This document shows, piece after piece, positions 16,268 to 26,580 of a stretch of 34,017 bases of DNA. Position numbers and translations under genes: made by a program. The notes below the pieces were generated by a model, which ran no database searches, was not told the origin of the DNA, and saw only the letters and a program-made list of their open reading frames with translations. Position 1 is the stretch's first letter; each line of letters starts with the position of its first letter. Origin of the DNA: an uncultured Holophagaceae bacterium (GTDB taxonomy: Bacteria > Acidobacteriota > Holophagae > Holophagales > Holophagaceae); the NCBI GenBank assembly GCA_903880675.1, contig CAIRQL010000029.1:1-34017 (forward strand), written 5' to 3'.

Positions 16268-17214
16268 GAGTCCATCATCTCGCTGATGCTGCGGCCTCCG
16301 TGGATGCGCAGGATGGCGTCCCCGAAGACCCCGGCGGTGGAGAGCACCTTGAGGTTGGGCAGGGCCAGGCGCTGGGCGGCGGAGACGGGGATGCTGTCCG
16401 TGACCACCAGCTCATCCAGCTCGGCGGAGCGCAGGGTCTCCATGGCATTGCCGGACAGGACGGGGTGGGTGACGCCCACGCGGACCGTGCGGGCATTGAA
16501 CTCGCGGAGGATGCGGGCGGCTTCCTTGATGGAGCCGCCGGTGGCGATCTCGTCGTCGTAGATGATGGCGTCCCGGCCTTCCACATCACCGATGAGGGCC
16601 ACGCTCTGGGCCTTTTCGGAGTCGTCGAAGCGGCGCTTGTCGATGATGGCCATGGGCACGGACAGGCGCTTGGCAAAGTGGCCTGCGAACTTCGCAGCAC
16701 CGGCGTCGGTGGCCACCACCACGGCGTTGGAGAGATCCTTGGTCTTGAAGTAGTTGGTGAGGATCGGCGTGGCCAGCAGCTGATCGGCGGGCTTGCGGAA
16801 GAAGCCCAGGATCTGCGGTGCGTGCAGGGTCATGGTGAGCACGCGGTCGGCACCGGCGGTCTCCAGCAGATCGGCCACCAGGCGGGCCGTGATGGAGATG
16901 CGCGCCTCGTCCTTCTTGTCGCTGCGGGCGTAGGGGAAGTAGGGCAGCACCGCCGTGATGCGCGCCGCCGATGCGAACTTCAGCGCATCGATGAGGATCA
17001 GCAGCTCCAGCAGGTGGTCGCTGACGGGCGGGCAGGAGGACTGGATCACGAAGACATCTGCCTCGCGGACATTCTCCTCGATCTTCACCTTGATGTTCTC
17101 GTTGGAGAAGCGGGTCACCTTCAGGCGCCCCAGCGGCATGCCCATGTGCGTGGCGATGCCCCTCGCCAGGTCCGGGTGACTGCTCCCGGAAAAGACCTTC
17201 ATCTCGCCGAACAT
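16264..17214 (-). CDS. prs: Ribose-phosphate pyrophosphokinase (PRPP synthetase), divergent
   Basis: KVFSGSSHPDLARGIATHMGMPLGRLKVTRFSNENIKVKIEENVREADVFVIQS..LPYFPYARSDKKDEARISITARLVADLLETAGADRVLTMTLHAPQI..YDDEIATGGSIKEAA. Confidence 0.88.
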   Translation of the reverse strand: MFGEMKVFSGSSHPDLARGIATHMGMPLGRLKVTRFSNENIKVKIEENVREADVFVIQSSCPPVSDHLLELLILIDALKFASAARITAVLPYFPYARSDKKDEARISITARLVADLLETAGADRVLTMTLHAPQILGFFRKPADQLLATPILTNYFKTKDLSNAVVVATDAGAAKFAGHFAKRLSVPMAIIDKRRFDDSEKAQSVALIGDVEGRDAIIYDDEIATGGSIKEAARILREFNARTVRVGVTHPVLSGNAMETLRSAELDELVVTDSIPVSAAQRLALPNLKVLSTAGVFGDAILRIHGGRSISEMMDS

Positions 17215-17271
17215 GGATCCCCCGAGTCTGGGTCCAGTGTAACCCAGCGGACGCCCTCGGTGGCCTGGGAG

Positions 17272-18426
17272 CTAGGCCTGGATGTAGTGGGGCACGAAGG
17301 CGCTGGTGTTGTCCGTCACCGGCCCGGCGGACTCCCGGATGCCCAGGCCGGCGGGTTCCCCGTCCACCACCCAGGTGCCCAGCACCGGGTGGAACCCGTC
17401 CAGACAGGGGATGGGGGCCAGGGCCTGGTAGACGATGCCTTCGGCGCCGTACTCGGGCCGCTCGGGGGCGAAGAAGATGGGCTGGCCCGGCCGGTGGAGC
17501 TCCACGTTGGCCCCCTCCCGCCCCAGGATGGGCTTCTTCACGAAGCCCTTTTGAGCCAGCTCCCGGGGATAGTCCAGGTAGGCCGGCAGGAGCAGCTCGT
17601 GGCCCGGGAACAGCTCCCACAGCACGGCCAGCAGGGCCTTATTGGAGAGCAAGAGCTTCCAGGCGGGCTCCAGGAAGAGGCAGGGGCGGGGGCTGAGGGC
17701 CAGGTGGGGGGCGAAGGCATCCCGGGCCATGAACTCCCAGGGGTAGAGCTTGAAGGCGGCGGCCACGGGGCGCTCATCCAGGTCCACAAAGAGCTTGCGG
17801 CGCTCGTCCCAGCCCAGGTCCTCCAGGGGCATCTGGAGGCTCTGTACCCCCGCCTGGTCCGCCGTGTCCCGCAGGTAGGCCACGGTCTGGATGTCTTCCA
17901 GGGTGTCCTGGTGCAGGAAGGCCACAGGGGCCAGGGGCAGGAAGGCCTTGGCCCGCCCCCAGGCCGCCACCAGGCGCTCGTGGAGGGCGTTGAACTGGTC
18001 CCGCTCCGGCATCAGATCCTGGAGCCAGAACCACTGGATGATGGCCGCCTCCACCAGGGCGGTGGGGGTATCAGCGTTGTACTCCAGCAGCTTGGGGGGG
18101 CCTGCGCCGTCGTAGGCCAGGTCGAAGCGGCCGTAGATGGACACCTCATCCTGCTCCCAGGAGGCCTCGATGATCGGGGCCAGAAAGCCGGGGATACCCA
18201 GGTCTGCGTAGCGCCGGGTGCTGATGATGTGCTGGGCGGCCTCCAGGCAGAGGGCCTGCAGGGTGGTCGTGGCGGCCTCCAGGGTGTGGATCTCGGCGGG
18301 AGTGAAGCGGTAGGCCGTCCCCTCCTTCCAATAGGGCTGGCCGTCGTCGTGGGTGTGGTGGAGCAGGCCCTGGGCCTCCACGGTCTGCTGCCAGCCGTCC
18401 CGCTGGCGGTGGGTGGTCCGCTGCAT
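17272..18426 (-). CDS. Glutathionylspermidine synthase-like ATP-grasp protein (YgiC/YjfC type)
   Basis: Start placed at ATG 18426; PYWKEGTAYRFTPAEIHTLEAATTTLQALC, EVSIYGRFDLAYDGAGPPKLLEYNADTPTALVEAAIIQWFWL, ILGREGANVELH typical of the GSP_synth family. Confidence 0.88.
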   Translation of the reverse strand: MQRTTHRQRDGWQQTVEAQGLLHHTHDDGQPYWKEGTAYRFTPAEIHTLEAATTTLQALCLEAAQHIISTRRYADLGIPGFLAPIIEASWEQDEVSIYGRFDLAYDGAGPPKLLEYNADTPTALVEAAIIQWFWLQDLMPERDQFNALHERLVAAWGRAKAFLPLAPVAFLHQDTLEDIQTVAYLRDTADQAGVQSLQMPLEDLGWDERRKLFVDLDERPVAAAFKLYPWEFMARDAFAPHLALSPRPCLFLEPAWKLLLSNKALLAVLWELFPGHELLLPAYLDYPRELAQKGFVKKPILGREGANVELHRPGQPIFFAPERPEYGAEGIVYQALAPIPCLDGFHPVLGTWVVDGEPAGLGIRESAGPVTDNTSAFVPHYIQA

Positions 18427-18436
18427 GGGTTGCTCC

Positions 18437-19327
18437 TCAGGATCCGGCGGCGGCGCCGCGACCGATGCCGCCAAAGCCGCTGCGGGCCACGCCGCCCATG
18501 CCGGTCTTGCCAGTGACGCCGCCCGCCGCCCCGGCTACGCCGTAGGCCTGGCCGGAGATGGGGACCTCGGAGGCCCGGGGTGGGTTCCATGCCTGGCCGC
18601 TGAGGAACACGCCGGAGCGGCCACCGGTGGCGGCAGCAGCGCTCTGGTAGGGTCGGGCGTCCTCCTGCTGGAAGGGGCGGCCAGGGGCGTTGAAGCGGTA
18701 GCCCATGGGGTGGGGCGCAAAGCCGGACCCGTAGCCGAAGCCCATGGGGGAGGGCCGGTTGAAGAGGAAGTGCCAGAGCAGGTAGTCGTCCAGCCAGGAG
18801 CGGTGACCCCAGCTACTGCGCTCGGGGTGCCGCTCGCGCACCGCCGCCACCTCCCCGGCGATGCCGTGGCGCTGGGCCAGGGCCTCCATCTTGGCGGCGT
18901 CGACCTTGTTGATGACCCACAGAAAGCCGCGGTCCTCGGTGGTGTTCTCACCCGCGGGACGGATATCCCGCAGACGCTCGGCACTGAGCTGGCGCACGAC
19001 GGCATTCCCGGTGCCACCCTCCGTGGCGTTGACGCCCACCAGGTAGAGGTTCGGGGTGAGCTGGGTAAAGGAGAACCCCTGCACGCTCACATCCGCCTGG
19101 TGCTCCGTCATGAAGTCCTGGGACGCCACGCGCAGCTGCTCCAGCACCGCTGGGCTGGGGGGCTGCAACTCCTCGCGCTGGCGGCGGGCGGCCTCCTCTG
19201 CTTGGGCCTTCCGGGTGCGCTCAGCCTCCTGGCGGCCGCAGCCCATGTAGGTCGCAGAGAGGGCCAGCATCAGGATGCCGGGGACGCGCAGGGATCGGTA
19301 GAACGAACGCTGGCTCACAGTGGACAC
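18437..19327 (-). CDS. Lipoprotein with Gly-rich C-terminal tail, coupled to the ATP-grasp gene
   Basis: Signal with Cys (VPGILMLALSATYMGCGRQ); C-terminus ISGQAYGVAGAAGGVTGKTGMGGVARSGFGGIGRGAAAGS. Start codon uncertain (GTG 19327 or 19318; longest ORF from 19399). Confidence 0.7.
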   Translation of the reverse strand: MSTVSQRSFYRSLRVPGILMLALSATYMGCGRQEAERTRKAQAEEAARRQREELQPPSPAVLEQLRVASQDFMTEHQADVSVQGFSFTQLTPNLYLVGVNATEGGTGNAVVRQLSAERLRDIRPAGENTTEDRGFLWVINKVDAAKMEALAQRHGIAGEVAAVRERHPERSSWGHRSWLDDYLLWHFLFNRPSPMGFGYGSGFAPHPMGYRFNAPGRPFQQEDARPYQSAAAATGGRSGVFLSGQAWNPPRASEVPISGQAYGVAGAAGGVTGKTGMGGVARSGFGGIGRGAAAGS

Positions 19328-19361
19328 CTTGAGGCCCGGCGTGGGCCGGGGAGGATGGAGT

Positions 19362-20663
<1,302 letters not shown>

Positions 20664-20760
20664 CGATTCTCCCGCCCTCCAGCGTAGCCCATTCGGCCCG
20701 GGGACCGGGTCTCCACGCTTTTCCTGCCCGGATTTCCGGCATTGGCCTGAAAATCCCCCC

Positions 20761-23700
20761 ATGCCGCATCCCGTCATGAGCCCCTCCTGTGGCACCCCGC
20801 TGCTCCGCTACGTGGGGGATCGGGTGGTCTTCCGCCTGGCCCACCCCGAGCCCGGGGCCCAGGGCTGGCGGGCCTTTCTGCGGACCAACCTGACCCGTGG
20901 GGGCCGCATGCGGGAGGAGACCTTGGCCCTGCTGGGGGAGCGCCTGCGGGACCCGGCGGGTTCCTCCTGGCGGGACATTCCGCTGCGGGAGGACGGGGCT
21001 GGCTGGCACCTGGACCTGGCCCTCACAGAGCCAGGCCCCTTCCGGGCCAAGGCCTATTGTGTGGACCCGGAGGGACGCCAGCACTGGCCTGAGGGCGAAG
21101 ATGTGGGCTTGTCCGTGCATCCGGACCGCCTGCGCACGGGCAACACGATCTACTGCGCCTTCCCCCGCATGTTCGGTGGCGCCGCCGGTCGGCAGCGGCC
21201 CGACCTGGCCCCGGCTGTGGCGGCCCTGGATGCGGCGGGCTATGCGGTCATCCCTCCCTCGGGCACCCTGCGGGACCTGACCACCGCCGTGCCCCACATC
21301 CTGGACGACCTGGGCTGCCGCTTCCTGCACCTGCTGCCCGTGGGGCCCGTCCCCACCACCTTCGCCCGCATGGGCCGCTTCGGCAGCCCCTATGCCCAGC
21401 TCGACCTCACAGCCATCGACCCCGCCCTGGTGGAGCTGGACCGCCGCACCACGGCGGAGGACCAGTTCCGGGAGCTGACCTCGGCGGTCCACCAGCGCGG
21501 GGGGCAGGTCCTGCTCGACATCCTGGTGAACCACACGGGCTGGGGCAGCCGCCTGTTGGAGCACCGGCCGGACTGGTTCCGCCGCAATGCCGATGGCACC
21601 TTCCACAGTCCCGGTGCCTGGGGTACCACCTGGGAGGATTTGGTGGAGCTGGACCAAGGCAGCCCGGCCCTGTGGGACACCGTGGCCCGGGCCCTGATCA
21701 TCTGGTGCGAGCGAGGCGTGGACGGCTTCCGCTGCGATGCGGGCTACATGGTCCCGCTGCCGGCCTGGCAGTACATCACGGCCAAGGTCCATCAGGCCTA
21801 TCCCGAGGCGATCTTCCTGCTGGAGGGCCTGGGCGGGGCCTGGGAGGCCACGGACACCCTGCTGGCCCGGGGCGGCATGCACTGGGCCTACTCGGAGCTG
21901 TTCCAGAACCACACCCCCACCGATGTGGCCCCCTATCTGGACCACTGCTTCCGGGCGGGGGCTCGCACGGGGCTCCTGGTCCACTACAGCGAGACCCATG
22001 ACAACCAGCGCCTGGCCCAGCGGGGGGCCTCCTGGTCCCTGCTGCGGAACCGCCTCTGCGCCCTGGCCAGCCAGAGCGGGGGCTTCGGCTTCACCTGCGG
22101 GGCCGAGTGGCTGGCGGCGGACAAGGTGGATGTCCACGAAGCCCGGGACCTGGCCTGGGGCGCCGAGCCCAACCTGGTGAAGGAGCTGGCGGCGCTGAAC
22201 GCCCTCATCTCGGACCACCCCTGCTTCTTCGACGGGGCCCAGGTACGCCGGGTGAGCGGACCCGCAGACCCGGTGCTGGCCCTGCTGAGAACCTCGGCCG
22301 AGGGCCTGGATCAGGTCCTGGTGCTGGTGAACCTGGATACGGAAGTCGCCCGCACCTGTCCCGTGGCGGGACCGGACTGGGAGGGCCTGGGCGAGGCCTG
22401 CGTGGACCTGCTGGGCCAGGCTGTTCCCGACGGCAAAGCCCTGCCGGGTGGCGGCCGGGCCCTGACCCTGCGGCCCGGCGAGAGCTTCTGCCTGGCGGCC
22501 CAAGCCGAGCCCTCCGGCCTGGCCGGCGAGGCCTACCGACGCACCCGGGCCCTGGCGGCCTGGGCCCTCCAGGCTCTGGCCGCCGTCCATCCTGCCGAGG
22601 CCCTGGGCCCTGGAGACTGGCGGGGTCTGGCGGAGCGGGTCGAGCGGGATCCCGCAGCCTTTCTGGCGGCCCTGGCGCACCTGGAGCCGGCGCACCTGGC
22701 CCACAGCCTCTTGGGGTGCCTGGACGCTGCCTTGGCCAAGGGCGTCTTCCCCCGGGTGACGCCCTGGGCGACGGGGGATGCCCGCCGGGTGAGCCTGGTC
22801 CCCCCCGGGCATTGGCTGCTGCTGACGGATCCCGGGCCCTTCGAGGCCACCCTCTCTCTACCAGGGCTGCCCGACCTCCACCTGCGCAGCGTGGCGGCCG
22901 GTGACGCCTGGATGGCCACCGTGCCCCCGGACCTAGGCCGGAGTGGGGAGGGCACCCTCCATCTGCGCCGCCACCGGGAGGGCCTGGCGGTCCTCCAGGC
23001 CACCCTCCGCTTCCTACCCGCCGAGCCCAGCGCTGCTGCCACCAGCGCCTCATCGGGTCTGGCCCTCCTCACCAACGGCCGGGGCGGCATGGCCCGCCTG
23101 CAGGCGGACCTGGGGGCCATCGCCTCCAAGTACGACTGCCTCCTGGCGGCGAATCTCCACCCCACCGCCCCCTCGGACCGGCATGTGCTGGCCAAGCGCC
23201 TGCGGGCCTGGGTGAATGCGGACGGCTTCATCACGGCTCTGGATGGCCTCAACCTGGTGCGCTTCGAGGCCGGTCCGCCGGTGCGGTGGACCTTCCAGGC
23301 CAGTGCCGGAGACGGTCGCCGGGTGGAGGTGGGCCTGGAGGCCTGGATGCTCCCGGACCAGAACGCCGTGGGCCTGCGCTGGACCCGGCCCAAGGGGGCG
23401 GGACAGGCCGCCGACCTGCCCCCGGACCGGCAGGTTCGCCTCACGGTGCGCCTGGACCTGGAAGACCGCTCCTTCCACGGGGAGACGCACCTGGATCCGG
23501 GCCTGGAGGCCCACTTCCGGGCTGCTACCTCCGTCTTGGCGAAGGCCCCGGGCTTCCGCTTTGCGCCGGCTTCCGGTCGGCAACTGGCGGCCTGGGCGGA
23601 CGCCGGGTCCTACCACCCGGAGCCTGAGTCCTGTCGGGGCATCCCCCACCCCGTAGAGGCCTCCCGAGGACTGGCGGCCTCTGGAGATGCCTGGAGCCCA

Positions 23701-25053
23701 GGCTGGTTTGACCTGGATCTGCCGCCGGGAGCCGCCATCCACATGGCCCTCTCGGCCGAGGCGACCCCCCTGGACGAGGCCATCCCTCCCGGAGCGCCGC
23801 CCTCCGCGACCTTCCAGGACCGCCTGATCTTGGCACTGGAGGCCTACCTCGCCCGCCGGGAGGACGGCCTCACGGTCATCGCCGGGTACCCCTGGTTCCT
23901 GGACTGGGGCCGGGACACCCTCATCGCCTGCCGGGGCCTGCTGGCCGCCGGCTGGTCCGAGGACGCGGGCCTCATCCTCCGTACCTTCGCCGCCCTGGAG
24001 CGGGAGGGCACCCTCCCCAACATGCTGGGGACAGACAGCACTGCCGACCGGGACACCTCGGACGCCCCCCTCTGGCTGGCCGTGGCCTGCGAGGAGGCCG
24101 TTGCGCACCTGGGCCCGGAGTTCCTGCAGGCCGACGCCGGCGGGCGCACGGTGGAAGAAGTGCTCACCTCCCTGGGCGAGCACCTCCGTCTGGGCGCCCC
24201 CAATGGGGTCTGCATGGACCTGGCTTCCGGGCTGCTCTGGAGTCCGGCCCACTTCACCTGGATGGACACTCGCTACCCCATGGGCACGCCCCGCGAGGGC
24301 TACCCAGTGGAGATCCAGGCCCTGTGGATCCGCCTCCTGCGCTTCCTGGACCGCATGGGCGCCCCCAGTGATGGAGAGCCCTGGGCCACCACGGCAGCCC
24401 GGGCCGAGACCTCCCTGGAGGCCTTCTGGATGGAGGACCGGGGCTGGTTTGCCGATGTCCTGCTGGCCCCCGCCGGCACCCCCGCTGCCCAGGCCGAGGT
24501 GTGCGACCACCTGCGGCCCAATCAGCTGCTCCTGGTGGCTCTGGACCTGGTGACCGGTGACCAGGCCCGGCGGGCCGTGGCCGCCTGCGCCCGCCACCTG
24601 CTGGTGCCCGGGGGCCTCCGCAGCCTGGCGCCCCTGCCGGTGACCTCAGCCCTACCGATCCCGGCGCCCTGGGGCGGCACCCTCAACGAGCCCCTCAGCC
24701 CCTACTGGGGCCGCTACGAGGGCGATGAGGACACCCGCCGCAAGCCCGCCTATCACAACGGCACGGCCTGGGTCTGGCCGCTGCCGCTTCTCTGCGAGGC
24801 CCTGGACCGGGCCTGGGAAGGGGATCCGGATGCCCGAGCCACGGCGCGGGCCTGGCTGGGGTCCACGGCGGCCCTCCTGGACAGCGGCTGTGTGGGTCAG
24901 CTGCCGGAGATCCTGGATGGTGACGCCCCCCACGAGGCCCGAGGCTGCGACGCCCAGGCCTGGAGCGTGAGCGAGACCCTGCGCGTGTGGCTGGCGCTGG
25001 GCTCACCGGGAGGAAGCAGGTCGGGGGTTGACACCGAATTTGATTTGTTATAA
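20761..25053 (+). CDS. Fusion of a GH13 alpha-amylase-superfamily domain with a GH133 amylo-alpha-1,6-glucosidase (glycogen debranching enzyme-like)
   Basis: GH13 regions: LLDILVNHTGW, GVDGFRCDAGY, IFLLEGLGG, ETHDNQR. GDE: GYPWFLDWGRDTLIACRGLL, EGTLPNMLGTDSTADRDTSDAPLWLAVACEE, EPLSPYWGRYEGDEDTRRKPAYHNGTAWVWPLPL. Start ATG 20761 (20776 also possible). Confidence 0.88.
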   Translation: MPHPVMSPSCGTPLLRYVGDRVVFRLAHPEPGAQGWRAFLRTNLTRGGRMREETLALLGERLRDPAGSSWRDIPLREDGAGWHLDLALTEPGPFRAKAYCVDPEGRQHWPEGEDVGLSVHPDRLRTGNTIYCAFPRMFGGAAGRQRPDLAPAVAALDAAGYAVIPPSGTLRDLTTAVPHILDDLGCRFLHLLPVGPVPTTFARMGRFGSPYAQLDLTAIDPALVELDRRTTAEDQFRELTSAVHQRGGQVLLDILVNHTGWGSRLLEHRPDWFRRNADGTFHSPGAWGTTWEDLVELDQGSPALWDTVARALIIWCERGVDGFRCDAGYMVPLPAWQYITAKVHQAYPEAIFLLEGLGGAWEATDTLLARGGMHWAYSELFQNHTPTDVAPYLDHCFRAGARTGLLVHYSETHDNQRLAQRGASWSLLRNRLCALASQSGGFGFTCGAEWLAADKVDVHEARDLAWGAEPNLVKELAALNALISDHPCFFDGAQVRRVSGPADPVLALLRTSAEGLDQVLVLVNLDTEVARTCPVAGPDWEGLGEACVDLLGQAVPDGKALPGGGRALTLRPGESFCLAAQAEPSGLAGEAYRRTRALAAWALQALAAVHPAEALGPGDWRGLAERVERDPAAFLAALAHLEPAHLAHSLLGCLDAALAKGVFPRVTPWATGDARRVSLVPPGHWLLLTDPGPFEATLSLPGLPDLHLRSVAAGDAWMATVPPDLGRSGEGTLHLRRHREGLAVLQATLRFLPAEPSAAATSASSGLALLTNGRGGMARLQADLGAIASKYDCLLAANLHPTAPSDRHVLAKRLRAWVNADGFITALDGLNLVRFEAGPPVRWTFQASAGDGRRVEVGLEAWMLPDQNAVGLRWTRPKGAGQAADLPPDRQVRLTVRLDLEDRSFHGETHLDPGLEAHFRAATSVLAKAPGFRFAPASGRQLAAWADAGSYHPEPESCRGIPHPVEASRGLAASGDAWSPGWFDLDLPPGAAIHMALSAEATPLDEAIPPGAPPSATFQDRLILALEAYLARREDGLTVIAGYPWFLDWGRDTLIACRGLLAAGWSEDAGLILRTFAALEREGTLPNMLGTDSTADRDTSDAPLWLAVACEEAVAHLGPEFLQADAGGRTVEEVLTSLGEHLRLGAPNGVCMDLASGLLWSPAHFTWMDTRYPMGTPREGYPVEIQALWIRLLRFLDRMGAPSDGEPWATTAARAETSLEAFWMEDRGWFADVLLAPAGTPAAQAEVCDHLRPNQLLLVALDLVTGDQARRAVAACARHLLVPGGLRSLAPLPVTSALPIPAPWGGTLNEPLSPYWGRYEGDEDTRRKPAYHNGTAWVWPLPLLCEALDRAWEGDPDARATARAWLGSTAALLDSGCVGQLPEILDGDAPHEARGCDAQAWSVSETLRVWLALGSPGGSRSGVDTEFDLL

Positions 25054-25054
25054 A
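25028..25054 (+). promoter_or_regulatory. Candidate sigma70-type promoter for the metY-like gene
   Basis: Consensus -35 TTGACA (25028-25033) and TATAAA (25049-25054, 15-bp spacer; taaaca would give 17) in an AT-rich island overlapping the end of the upstream CDS. Confidence 0.5.
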
Positions 25055-25075
25055 CATAATCAAGTAACTTAAGAA

Positions 25076-26404
25076 ATGTCTTCCAACCCCCTTCCACCCG
25101 GAGTCCCCGTGACCCAGTCCTACCGTCCCGAAACCATCGCCCTGCATGGCGGGCAGGTGCCCGATCCCTCCACCCTCAGCCGCGGCGTGCCCATCCACCG
25201 CACCAGCTCCTACGTGTTCAAGAACACCCAGCACGCGGCGAACCTCTTCGCCCTCAAGGAGCTGGGGAACATCTACACGCGGCTGATGAACCCCACCACC
25301 GATGTGCTGGAGCAGCGCGTGAGCCAGCTGGAGGGCGGCGCGGCCTCCGTGGCCCTGGCCTCGGGCACGGCGGCCGTGTTCTACGCCATCATCACGCTGG
25401 CCCAGGGTGGCGACGAGATCGTCAGCGCCAACAACCTGTACGGCGGCACCTACACCCAGTTCGACGCCATCCTGCCCACCTTCGGCATCAAGGTGAACTT
25501 CGTGGATCCCAAGGATCCCGAGAACTTCCAGAAGGCCATCACCCCCAAGACCCGGGCCATCTTCATCGAAGCCATCGGCAACCCCGTGCTGGATGTGGCC
25601 GATATCGAGGCCATCGCCGAGGTGGCCCATCGCAACGGCCTGCCCCTCATCGTGGATGCCACCTTCTCCACGCCCTACCTGCTGCAGACCATCAAGCACG
25701 GCGCCGACATCGTGGTGAACTCCCTCACCAAGTGGATCGGCGGCCACGGCACCGGCATCGGCGGCATCATCACCGACTCCGGGCGCTTTGACTGGAAGTC
25801 TGGCAAGCACCCGCTGTTCTCAGAGCCCGATCCCAACTACCACGGCCTCCGCTGGGGCCATGACCTGCCCGAGGCCCTGGCGCCCATCGCCTTCGCCCTG
25901 CGGGTGCGGACCGTGCCCCTGCGCAACCTGGGCGCCGCCATTGCGCCGGACAACTCCTGGCTGTTCCTGCAGGGCCTGGAGACCCTGCCCCTGCGCATCG
26001 TCCGCCACAGCGAGAACGCCCTCAAGGTGGCCGAGTTCCTTGAGAAGCATCCGCAGGTGGCCTGGGTCCGCTACCCCGGTCTCCCCGGGGATCCCTCCCA
26101 CGCCAACGCCACGAAGTACCTCAAGCGCGGCTTCGGCGGCATGGTGGTCTTCGGCATCAAGGGCGGCCAGGAGGCGGCGGTGAAGCTCATCGACAACATC
26201 TCCCTCTTCTCGCACCTGGCCAACGTGGGCGATGCCAAGAGCCTGATCCTCCACCCGGCCAGCACTTCCCACTCCCAGCTCACCGAGGCCCAGCAGCGGG
26301 AAGGGGGCCTCACCCCCGACCTGGTGCGCCTATCCATCGGCATCGAGCACATCGACGACATCCTCGGCGCCCTGGAAGAAGGCCTCGCGGCTGCCAAGGC
26401 CTAA
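25076..26404 (+). CDS. metY: O-acetylhomoserine sulfhydrylase / Cys-Met metabolism PLP-dependent enzyme
   Basis: PETIALHGGQVPDPSTLSRGVPIHRTSSYVFKNTQHAANLFALKELGNIYTRLMNPTTDVLEQRVSQLEGG..ASGTAAVFYAI..VNSLTKWIGGHGTGIGG. Confidence 0.93.
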   Translation: MSSNPLPPGVPVTQSYRPETIALHGGQVPDPSTLSRGVPIHRTSSYVFKNTQHAANLFALKELGNIYTRLMNPTTDVLEQRVSQLEGGAASVALASGTAAVFYAIITLAQGGDEIVSANNLYGGTYTQFDAILPTFGIKVNFVDPKDPENFQKAITPKTRAIFIEAIGNPVLDVADIEAIAEVAHRNGLPLIVDATFSTPYLLQTIKHGADIVVNSLTKWIGGHGTGIGGIITDSGRFDWKSGKHPLFSEPDPNYHGLRWGHDLPEALAPIAFALRVRTVPLRNLGAAIAPDNSWLFLQGLETLPLRIVRHSENALKVAEFLEKHPQVAWVRYPGLPGDPSHANATKYLKRGFGGMVVFGIKGGQEAAVKLIDNISLFSHLANVGDAKSLILHPASTSHSQLTEAQQREGGLTPDLVRLSIGIEHIDDILGALEEGLAAAKA

Positions 26405-26423
26405 GCCCCGTCCAACCAGCCAC

Positions 26424-26458
26424 AAAAAAAGGGACAGCAGTCGGCTGTCCCTTTTTTT
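26424..26458. terminator. Bidirectional rho-independent terminator
   Basis: aaaaaaagggacagc-agtcg-gctgtcccttttttt, perfect stem flanked by A7 and T7. Confidence 0.95.
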
Positions 26459-26580
26459 GCCTCCAGAGAGCCTGCCAGATGACCGACCCCACGCCGTAAT
26501 TGGGAAAATTGTTCGGGATATGTGAAAAACCAGCCAAAGTCCAGGCTTACACCCGGGGCCGCCCCGTCCTAGAATGGACC

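Noticed and set aside
16300-18516. 738-aa + strand ORF
   Set aside because: Antisense to prs and the ATP-grasp gene; Gly/His/Val/Asp-rich low-complexity translation typical of a high-GC shadow frame.
23050-24597. 515-aa - strand ORF
   Set aside because: Antisense to the GH133 half of the debranching fusion; shadow ORF.
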